Notes under the pieces: model-generated
Seen by the model: only the letters and a program-made list of their open reading frames with translations
Databases searched by the model: none
Told to the model about the DNA's origin: nothing
Program-made: the position numbers and the translations under genes
DNA from: CAMCXE01 sp036520615
GTDB taxonomy: Bacteria > Pseudomonadota > Gammaproteobacteria > Pseudomonadales > Cellvibrionaceae
Reading direction: 5' to 3'
Assembly (NCBI GenBank): GCA_036520615.1
Contig: DATDJI010000018.1
Location: 87,002-151,001 of the forward strand
DNA: 64,000 nucleotides
Part shown: in pieces, positions 54,043 to 61,020 of the stretch
Numbering within the stretch: the first letter of the stretch is position 1
How the letters are laid out: every line of letters starts with the position of its first letter

Positions 54043-54549
54043 ATGACCAAACCATTTGTGGCAATTCTCATGGGTTCCGATTCCGATTTACCCATTATGG
54101 AAGCCTCTTTCGAGGTGTTGGAAAAACTGGGTATTCCGTTTGAGGCGAAAGTATCCTCGGCCCACCGCACACCCAAAGCCACCCATGATTATGTAGTGGA
54201 CGCGGATCAGCGCGGTTGCGCGGCGTTTATCTGCGCCGCTGGAATGGCCGCACATTTAGCTGGTGCAGTTTCTGCGAACACGCTTAAGCCGGTAATAGGT
54301 GTACCCATCGCGAATTCGTTGGACGGCTTAGACGCGCTGCTGTCCACCGTACAAATGCCTGGCGGAATTCCAGTTGCCACAGTTGCGATCGGTAAAGCCG
54401 GTGCAAAAAACGCGGCATACTTAGCTGCGCAAATTATCGGTGTAGCGGATAAAGAATTGCATGCCGCGCTTATTGCCGAGCGCGCCGCCAACGCAGCTGA
54501 AGTCGTCGCGAAAGACGCCGCTCTGCAAAAGAAATTGAGTGCCCGATAA
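54043..54549 (+). CDS. purE: PurE, N5-carboxyaminoimidazole ribonucleotide mutase
   Basis: Converts N5-CAIR to CAIR in purine synthesis; 168 residues, cytosolic octamer in the family. MGSDSDLPIMEASFEVL (phosphate loop) and KVSSAHRTPKATHDYV (with the catalytic histidine) at the N-terminus are diagnostic of class I PurE. AAGAGGGCG precedes the ATG. The usual partner purK does not follow; instead tsaC starts 16 bases after the stop. In Pseudomonas purE lies elsewhere, so this placement inside the dprA-tsaC pair is a local rearrangement. Confidence 0.96.
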   Translation: MTKPFVAILMGSDSDLPIMEASFEVLEKLGIPFEAKVSSAHRTPKATHDYVVDADQRGCAAFICAAGMAAHLAGAVSANTLKPVIGVPIANSLDGLDALLSTVQMPGGIPVATVAIGKAGAKNAAYLAAQIIGVADKELHAALIAERAANAAEVVAKDAALQKKLSAR

Positions 54550-54565
54550 GCGCTGAGATTTGGGC

Positions 54566-55132
54566 GTGAACATCCAGCCTCAGCAGCCGCGCATTCAACA
54601 GTCCGTACACCATATGTTAGCGGGTGGTGTATTGGCCTATCCGACAGAAGCAGTCTGGGGCTTGGGCTGCTGTTTGGATGATGAGGCTGCAGTTGAGCAG
54701 TTACTTACGCTGAAGCGGCGGCCTGTGCACAAAGGCTTAATTTTGGTGTCCGGCAGCTCTGACCATTTTGCGTTTTTATTAAAGCGCTGTACTCAGGAGC
54801 AGCTGCAGCGCTTGCTTGCGAGTTGGCCCGGGCCGAACACCTGGCTTGTTCCCCACTACGGCCTAGTGCCTGCCTGGATCAGTGGGCGCCATGCTACTGT
54901 CGCTATCCGTGTAAGTGCTCATCCGGTTATTCATAGTTTAACCGCGACTCTCGGTGGCCCTATTGTCTCTACTTCTGCAAACCCTCAAGGTCTTGCCCCT
55001 GCGCGGACGGCCCTGCGCAGCCGCGTGTATTTTGGCAATGCTGTGCATTACTGTACGGGGACTGTAGGCAAATCAAATAACCCCAGTCAGATTCGTGATT
55101 TAATCAGCGGTCAAATTGTTCGGCCTGGCTGA
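54566..55132 (+). CDS. tsaC: TsaC, threonylcarbamoyl-AMP synthase
   Basis: Makes threonylcarbamoyl-AMP from threonine, bicarbonate and ATP for the t6A37 modification of ANN-decoding tRNAs; 188 residues. I chose GTG 54566; TTG 54560 adds two codons. The YrdC-type core has AYPTEAVWGLGC near residue 26, KRRPVHKGLILVSG (substrate lysine region), and ATVAIRVSAHP and IVSTSANPQG toward the C-terminus. Length equals E. coli TsaC, so there is no Sua5-type extra domain. Confidence 0.95.
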   Translation: MNIQPQQPRIQQSVHHMLAGGVLAYPTEAVWGLGCCLDDEAAVEQLLTLKRRPVHKGLILVSGSSDHFAFLLKRCTQEQLQRLLASWPGPNTWLVPHYGLVPAWISGRHATVAIRVSAHPVIHSLTATLGGPIVSTSANPQGLAPARTALRSRVYFGNAVHYCTGTVGKSNNPSQIRDLISGQIVRPG

Positions 55133-55247
55133 TGGCTGGCTATTAAAGCTGTTCCATCAATCAAGCGAACTCATACATACCTACTCGGTTGCGCGCAGCC
55201 GCAGCGGCGAAAATTAACACTAAATCATAAGTGCATTGGGGGTACAT

Positions 55248-56174
55248 ATGCAGGCACCTGATAAACACGCGGTAAAAAACTACCTAATGGGTCTTCAAGA
55301 CCGTATCTGCGCACAGCTTGCCGACGCCGACGCAGTTGGCGCGTTTGTAGAAGATAGTTGGCAGCGGCCAGAGGGCGGTGGTGGCCGCTCCCGGGTTATC
55401 TGTAACGGAGGCGTAATTGAAAAAGGCGGTGTGAATTTCTCCCATGTCACCGGCAGCCAGATGCCTGCGTCAGCCACTGCTCATCGCCCGGAGCTAGCAG
55501 GGCGACGTTTTGAAGCTATGGGGGTGTCGCTGGTGATTCACCCGAACAACCCCTATGTGCCTACGAGCCACGCCAATGTACGATTTTTTATCGCGGAAAA
55601 AGACGGTGCTGAACCTGTGTGGTGGTTTGGCGGGGGTTACGATTTAACACCTTATTATGGCTTCGATGAGGATTGCCAGCACTGGCATCAAACCGCGCAC
55701 AGCGCATGTGCACCCTTTGGTGAAGCGGTGTACAGCGATTACAAAAAATGGTGTGACGATTACTTTTTTCTCAAACACCGCAGTGAGCCGCGCGGCATTG
55801 GTGGATTGTTTTTTGACGATCTCAACGCCTGGGGCTTTGAGAGAAATTTTGCTTTTATGCAGGCGGTGGGGGATAGCTTCACGCAAGCGTATATTCCGAT
55901 TATTCAGCGCCGCAAAGACCTGCCTTTTGGCGAGCGAGAGAAACAATTTCAGCTCTACCGCCGTGGCCGTTATGTAGAATTTAACCTCGTTTATGACCGA
56001 GGTACTTTGTTCGGGCTGCAAACCGGTGGTCGCACTGAATCCATTTTAATGTCACTCCCGCCGCTGGTGCGTTGGGACTACAACTGGGCGCCTGAAGCGA
56101 ACAGTGCAGAGGCCAAACTCTACGAGCGCTATTTAACTCCGCGCGACTGGCTAAGCCTAGGTGGCGGCCAGTGA
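55248..56174 (+). CDS. hemF: oxygen-dependent coproporphyrinogen III oxidase
   Basis: Aerobic oxidative decarboxylation of coproporphyrinogen III to protoporphyrinogen IX in haem synthesis; 308 residues. ATG 55248 has GGGGGT just upstream; a TTG four codons earlier is unlikely. Family blocks: GGGGRSRVICNGGVIEKGGVN near residue 45 (written here in part: GGGRSRVI), GGYDLTPYYGFDED near 132, and GRYVEFNLVYDRGTLFGLQT near 240. Stop and aroE start overlap, so the two are coupled although their pathways differ; the order is the same in Pseudomonas. Confidence 0.96.
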   Translation: MQAPDKHAVKNYLMGLQDRICAQLADADAVGAFVEDSWQRPEGGGGRSRVICNGGVIEKGGVNFSHVTGSQMPASATAHRPELAGRRFEAMGVSLVIHPNNPYVPTSHANVRFFIAEKDGAEPVWWFGGGYDLTPYYGFDEDCQHWHQTAHSACAPFGEAVYSDYKKWCDDYFFLKHRSEPRGIGGLFFDDLNAWGFERNFAFMQAVGDSFTQAYIPIIQRRKDLPFGEREKQFQLYRRGRYVEFNLVYDRGTLFGLQTGGRTESILMSLPPLVRWDYNWAPEANSAEAKLYERYLTPRDWLSLGGGQ

Positions 56175-56983
56175 TGGTGGATGTTTATGCCGTCGTCGGC
56201 AACCCTATAAATCACTCAAAATCACCGCTTATTCACACAGCCTTTGCCCAGCAAACTGGGCAGGCTCTTGTCTACGATAAACGCCTGTGGCAGCAAGATG
56301 CCTTCGCCACTGAGGCGAAAGCATTTTTTACTGCAGGTGGGGCAGGGCTTAACGTAACCGTTCCATTCAAAGAAGACGCTTTTGCCTTTGCTCAGCAACG
56401 CACATTGCGAGCGCAACAGGCGGGGGCGGTCAATACGCTTAAGCGGTTGGCGAGTGGGCAAATCCTCGGCGATAACACCGATGGCGCAGGCCTTGTGGCC
56501 GATCTTAAACGTTTGGGCTGGCAAATTACCGGTAAAAAATTATTGATTCTCGGCGCTGGCGGTGCCGCGCGCGGCATCCTTGGGCCTTTATTAGCTCAGA
56601 ACCCAGCCAGTACGACCCTCGCCAATCGCACCTTGGCGAAGGCTTTGCACCTAGCAAAGTTGTTTGAAGATAGCGCTATTGAAGCGCGAGGGTTAGAGGA
56701 CTTAGCTGGCCCTTACGATATTATTATCAACGGTATATCCGCAGGGTTACACGGTGAAATGCCGCCATTGCCGGAGAGTATTTGGTACGCGCAGACGAAA
56801 GCCTATGACATGGTGTACGGGCAAGCTCGCACGCCATTTTTGCAAGTGGCAACCGAACACGCGGCTACGCACCTAGCCGATGGCTTAGGAATGTTGGTGG
56901 GGCAAGCGGCAGAAGCATTTTATTTATGGCGCGGTGTCATGCCTGCCGTTGAACCGGTATTAGCGCAGTTGCGACACACATAA
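56174..56983 (+). CDS. aroE: shikimate dehydrogenase
   Basis: NADPH-dependent reduction of 3-dehydroshikimate to shikimate in aromatic amino-acid synthesis; 269 residues. ATG 56174 shares its A with the hemF TGA; GTG 56171 is the other candidate. The N-terminal substrate domain has VGNPINHSKSPLIH and GLNVTVPFKEDAF (catalytic lysine). GDNTDGAGL holds the catalytic aspartate. The Rossmann part shows LGAGGAARGI and ANRTLAKA, the phosphate-binding Arg of an NADPH enzyme. The C-terminal helix has DGLGMLVGQAAEAF. Confidence 0.96.
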   Translation: MVDVYAVVGNPINHSKSPLIHTAFAQQTGQALVYDKRLWQQDAFATEAKAFFTAGGAGLNVTVPFKEDAFAFAQQRTLRAQQAGAVNTLKRLASGQILGDNTDGAGLVADLKRLGWQITGKKLLILGAGGAARGILGPLLAQNPASTTLANRTLAKALHLAKLFEDSAIEARGLEDLAGPYDIIINGISAGLHGEMPPLPESIWYAQTKAYDMVYGQARTPFLQVATEHAATHLADGLGMLVGQAAEAFYLWRGVMPAVEPVLAQLRHT

Positions 56984-57052
56984 AAAGTGAAGCGGTTTCA
57001 AACTAATTAATTTCCAAACCGGCTATTTAACCGCACATATTTATTTGTTTTG

Positions 57053-58171
57053 TCAAGGCGCAGGTAATTGATCGGGCGTATTAAAAATTGCGTGGTGGAT
57101 AAACATTAATTTTTTGCGCACCGATCGTGTTAACACAAACGGATAGGCATCTTGTAATCCCATACTGCGATTAATTGAATTTAATGCCACGGAAAATACC
57201 ATCCATTTATCCAAAAGATCCGCAAATGGCGTATCGGCAAGAGATGTGTTTATAGGGAAATGCGCTGAAGTTGGGCTGTCTATCCGAAGCCTGCAATCGT
57301 CAATAGTTTCTAGCGTATCAATAATATGCATGTAGTGCGCCCAGGTTTCCGCCCAGTCCTCCCAAGGATGCATAGTGGCATATTCACTGATGAAATGACT
57401 GCGCCAGTTTGAAGGTGGGCCTGAAGCATAATGACGTTTTAATGCAGCTTTATAACTGACGCTGTCATCGCCAAAATACAGTTTGCACAGGCGGTGTTTT
57501 TCTTTATTGGAAGCAATTAGCTGATCAAAATAATAATGGCCCAACTCATGGCGAAAATGCCCAAGCAGCGTGCGGTAGGGTTCGTGCAGATCCAGGCGGG
57601 TTTTTGAGCGCGCTACATCATCCGCTTCCGCTAAATTAATAGTAATTTGGCCGTTATCATGGCCAGTGAGGACTTTTTCTTGATTGGGCAGCGCACTAAT
57701 AAAATGATCTTTAGCGTCGCGATCCACTAAAAAGTTAAACGTTAAGCCTGAACGAGGTTTTTCATCTGCACTGTATAATGCTAGCGGCAGCGATTTGAGC
57801 GTAAACAGTGCACGACGTTTTGCTGTTTCCATTTTTTGCCAGAGTGGCAAATGTTCGGCAACCTTAAGATTTGGCACCACATCATTAAATTTACAACTAA
57901 AACACAGATCAGCCAGTTTACCGTCTGGCGTTTTAGCATGTATATCGATCATGCCATTACAGATATCATGTTCTAAAAAGTTTTTACATTTTTTATATAG
58001 GCGCCTAGGCTCATCATCGGCAAAATAATGATTGGTTTTTTTGTGGCGGGTAAAGCTTTGTACTATTTTAAAATCATCAGTAATACCCACAAGGCTACCG
58101 CAGGCACAGCAACTAGTGCTTTCAAAAAACAGCTTCGGGCGGCCCTTGCAGCTACAGCTGAACGTTTTCAT
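57053..58171 (-). CDS. putative zinc metallopeptidase of the Peptidase_Mx type with N-terminal zinc ribbon
   Basis: 372 residues, no signal peptide. The N-terminus has several cysteine pairs (SCSC at 5-8, CCAC at 21-24, then C62/C71 and C90/C93) that suggest zinc ribbons. The second part carries H208-E-L-G-H212 in LLGHFRHELGHYYFD, a zinc-protease motif, with EDWAETWAHYMHI about 65 residues later, which may supply the third ligand. This matches the 'putative zinc-binding metallopeptidase' family, whose substrate is unknown. It is convergent with aroE and probably transcribed alone. Confidence 0.85.
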   Translation of the reverse strand: MKTFSCSCKGRPKLFFESTSCCACGSLVGITDDFKIVQSFTRHKKTNHYFADDEPRRLYKKCKNFLEHDICNGMIDIHAKTPDGKLADLCFSCKFNDVVPNLKVAEHLPLWQKMETAKRRALFTLKSLPLALYSADEKPRSGLTFNFLVDRDAKDHFISALPNQEKVLTGHDNGQITINLAEADDVARSKTRLDLHEPYRTLLGHFRHELGHYYFDQLIASNKEKHRLCKLYFGDDSVSYKAALKRHYASGPPSNWRSHFISEYATMHPWEDWAETWAHYMHIIDTLETIDDCRLRIDSPTSAHFPINTSLADTPFADLLDKWMVFSVALNSINRSMGLQDAYPFVLTRSVRKKLMFIHHAIFNTPDQLPAP

Positions 58172-58261
58172 TATGTGACTCCCATGGGCAGCTATATGCT
58201 ATGGCGGCCTCGTTGAATGCGGTGGTGATACGCTTATCCTTTCATCGGCAACCAAAATACT

Positions 58262-59050
58262 TCACAGAAGCTTGGTAACAACTAAATCGACCACTTCAAC
58301 TAAAATTAATACAATTATAATGTATTCCAAAATACTGCTCTCGCGGTGCTGCAGTATCTCACGAAAGGCCGTTAGGCTTTCGGAAATGATTTTTAAAGTG
58401 TACTCCACTTCGTTAAAGCGTACGCGCAGATCAAAGTGTTTCATAAGCCCCTGGTGCAGCTTATCCAAATAATCGTCGTACCAGAGTAAATCCGGCCCAT
58501 CGAAAATATAGATGTTTTCCGCTATATCTATATGTGTGTTAAGTGCCCGCCCGAGAAAGCGAAGCATACTTTTGCGGTTCAATAGTAGCTTGCCATTTAA
58601 CTCTAATTGATCAGTAAAGCCTTTTACTTCTGTTAATAATGCCTCGGTGGTATGGTGATAATGATCTAGTGCTACCGATTGAGCAAGATTAAACAACGTA
58701 ATACGAATAACTTTGGTATCTATATTGGCAACGGTTAATTCATCAAAACCAAACACAATATCGCTATCAGTGTCTGCCAAAATATCATGATCATCGCGCA
58801 GCCAGTTTTTGCTTGGGTCAATTTGAAAAGCGTAAATATTCTCGATGACCTGTTTGATTTCCTCGTCGTTGTATCCGCACAGAGCCATCACGCCAAAATT
58901 AAAATAATATTGGTATTTCCCGTCTGGTAATTCATAGAACAATTCAGATGAGTTATCGGCTAAGGGCTTGATTGCCAAAAATGCTTTTATGCCCTTAAGA
59001 TCCAGTTGATTGGCCACTAAAAAGGCCGAGAGTTTTATAGCCTGGGTCAT
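58262..59050 (-). CDS. RMD1/YagE (DUF155) family membrane protein
   Basis: 262 residues. The family is recognised from YQYYFNFGVMALCGYNDEE near residues 46-64, then LNGKLLLNRKSMLRFLGR near 152 and DLLWYDDYLDKLH near 188. A single C-terminal hydrophobic segment (about 240-258, ILEYIIIVLILVEVVDLVV) should anchor it with most of the protein in the cytoplasm. Eukaryotic members act in mitochondria (for example in translation or meiotic division); bacterial members have no settled role. It stands 90 bases from the metallopeptidase gene on the same strand. Confidence 0.88.
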   Translation of the reverse strand: MTQAIKLSAFLVANQLDLKGIKAFLAIKPLADNSSELFYELPDGKYQYYFNFGVMALCGYNDEEIKQVIENIYAFQIDPSKNWLRDDHDILADTDSDIVFGFDELTVANIDTKVIRITLFNLAQSVALDHYHHTTEALLTEVKGFTDQLELNGKLLLNRKSMLRFLGRALNTHIDIAENIYIFDGPDLLWYDDYLDKLHQGLMKHFDLRVRFNEVEYTLKIISESLTAFREILQHRESSILEYIIIVLILVEVVDLVVTKLL

Positions 59051-59382
59051 AGCGGTAGCCTTTTTATAGTTTTAAGTGCAGCTCAAGGTAATTGCCGCTG
59101 AGCCAGTCACCATCTGCAAGCGTATGAGTGTACACATAATAGTGTCTATTCGATTACATTTAAGCCGCTAATGAGTTGGAGCAGCAACCAATTTGCTAAA
59201 AAGAAAATCACTTATTTAGCAGCATGCCTTATTTTGTCCAAAAATTTTCGTCATAGGAAATAATTATTCAGGTCATCAGTCAGGCCGTGAAAATAAGATC
59301 TTTATAAATTTTTTGTGAAGAAAAAGCATCTATATGTAATTTAAGGTATTGCTCCATTAGTGATTTTTCTGTCCAGATCTTG
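59051..59382. other. 332-base intergenic region
   Basis: Between holA and the DUF155 gene, both on the minus strand. AT-rich, with no gene, clear hairpin or repeat that I can support; it presumably holds the promoter of the DUF155 gene. Confidence 0.5.
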
Positions 59383-60426
59383 TTAGGTTTTTAATAGCGC
59401 GCGCAAACTGCCATTATTTAAAACCCGTGTACCACAAAGACTCAGCGTAATATCCAATAATAACCCCCAGGTATCAAGTTTAGCGCCGCCTTTCATGCTG
59501 CGGTCAGCGAGCGCACATTGGCGCAGTAATAAGCGTAATTGAGCAGGTTTAAAACGCGGTAATTGTTGGCGCATTAAGCTTAAATGCGGCTCAAAAATAC
59601 CTTGGCTACGCGCAGCCACATCCAGCGGCTGGCCGTTTTGATGGGCGTGTTTTAATGCTAGTAATGTGCGCACTTCCCGTGCAATTCCCCATAACACTAA
59701 AATCGGATCGGCGCCTTCACCTTTTAATCCACTTAAATGGCGCACGGCAGCGGCGCTATCATTCAACAGTGCTTTATCCATAAGGCTAAACACATCATAA
59801 CGGGCGTTATCGGCTACGGCGCTCGCCATTAAGTGCAGGCTGATCGGGCCGGGCTCGGCAATTAATTTTAGTTTTTCAATTTCTTGTACAGCGGCTAATA
59901 AATTGCCTTCAACTTTTGCGGCCAATAACGCAAGTGCATCGCTATCGGCTTCTAAACCTGCATGCTGCAAACGCTGTTCAATCCAGCGCGGTAATTGTTT
60001 CTCACCAATGGGCCAGATGGGGCAGGTGATGCCGATTTTATCTATCGATTTAAACCAAGCGGCATTTTGGGCACTTTTATCTAGTTTCGGGCTAATTATT
60101 AATAATAAATTATCCGGGCTGGGGTTGTTGCAATACTCCACCAGAGCTTTGCTGCCGCCATCGCTGATTTTATTGCTCAAGCGCACTTCTAAAATTTTGC
60201 GGCTAGAGAATAAACTTAAACTATTAGCGCTTTGTAAAAAATGGCCCCAGTCAAAATGATTTTCCACATGAAATAATTCGCGCTCGCTAAATCCTTGGGC
60301 GCGTCCTGCCGCGCGAATCGCATCGCTAGCTTCTTGAATTAATAATGGTTCGTCACCGCTGACACAATAAGCAGGCGCAAGCGGTTTTAAATGCCTGCTT
60401 AGTTGTTCGGCATTAATTTTGGCCAT
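59383..60426 (-). CDS. holA: DNA polymerase III delta subunit
   Basis: The clamp-loader subunit that opens the beta sliding clamp; 347 residues. The N-terminal part shows AYCVSGDEPLLIQEASDAIR (residues 19-38), the usual delta opening, then RKILEVRL. The middle has ALLAAKVEGNLLAAVQEIEKL near 170, the AAA+-like sensor region. The C-terminal collar helices end in ADRSMKGG near 313. Its start overlaps the end of lptE by 14 bases, a pairing conserved in gammaproteobacteria. Confidence 0.95.
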   Translation of the reverse strand: MAKINAEQLSRHLKPLAPAYCVSGDEPLLIQEASDAIRAAGRAQGFSERELFHVENHFDWGHFLQSANSLSLFSSRKILEVRLSNKISDGGSKALVEYCNNPSPDNLLLIISPKLDKSAQNAAWFKSIDKIGITCPIWPIGEKQLPRWIEQRLQHAGLEADSDALALLAAKVEGNLLAAVQEIEKLKLIAEPGPISLHLMASAVADNARYDVFSLMDKALLNDSAAAVRHLSGLKGEGADPILVLWGIAREVRTLLALKHAHQNGQPLDVAARSQGIFEPHLSLMRQQLPRFKPAQLRLLLRQCALADRSMKGGAKLDTWGLLLDITLSLCGTRVLNNGSLRALLKT

Positions 60427-60949
60427 GGGTATGCTGTGTGGAATTATTAATCGGTGCGGAAATTTTATCGGCCGTTAAATTTTGTGTTTGCGCCAGTATG
60501 CTATTGGCAATTTCGCGGCGCATTTCCGCCATTAATGTAGTCTCTTCTTCGGTTTTCCCCAGGTTATTACCTGGCTGAAAATCAAATACCCGGCCGCTTT
60601 TGGCAATACCTTCGCGTAGCAGAGATTGTGTTTGGCCGCTGCGCTGATACAAGCGCCAGGGAGCGCTTAAGGTTAATTCATATTGCGCGGCTGAGCCGAT
60701 TGAGGTAACCGCAACCGTGCGTTTATTTAAGGTTTCCGGGTCCACTTCCAAGCGCAATGGCGCAGAATCGTCCGATTGCACGTGACGCTGCCGCATGACC
60801 TGGCCGAGGCTTGCGATTAGCGGTGCGTAGCGGTCCGGGCTTGCCAGTTGTATTTGCGCAGGGTAATGCCCGGTGCTCGCACCGCGCAATTGCCAGCCGC
60901 AGGCGCTAAGGCTCGCGGTAAGACCTAGAATTATTAGCCATCGCAGCAT
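60413..60949 (-). CDS. lptE: LptE, LPS-assembly lipoprotein
   Basis: The outer-membrane lipoprotein that plugs the LptD barrel for lipopolysaccharide export; 178 residues. The signal peptide ends SLSAC (Cys17), and the mature protein begins CGWQLRG, the typical LptE opening. TVAVTSIGSAAQYELTL and REGIAKSGRVFDFQ are further family segments. The C-terminus is low-complexity. Usually leuS lies directly upstream; here an RND permease gene ends 71 bases before the start. Confidence 0.93.
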   Translation of the reverse strand: MLRWLIILGLTASLSACGWQLRGASTGHYPAQIQLASPDRYAPLIASLGQVMRQRHVQSDDSAPLRLEVDPETLNKRTVAVTSIGSAAQYELTLSAPWRLYQRSGQTQSLLREGIAKSGRVFDFQPGNNLGKTEEETTLMAEMRREIANSILAQTQNLTADKISAPINNSTQHTHGQN

Positions 60950-61020
60950 GCTTGAATGCCCTTTAAAAATGGAGCATGCATTCTACCCGGCTTGGGGGTT
61001 TTTAGCGCGCCCTGTGGCCT

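Noticed and set aside
56991..57022. Terminator-like hairpin after aroE
   Set aside because: Only a 6-7 base imperfect stem with a long loop and no T run.
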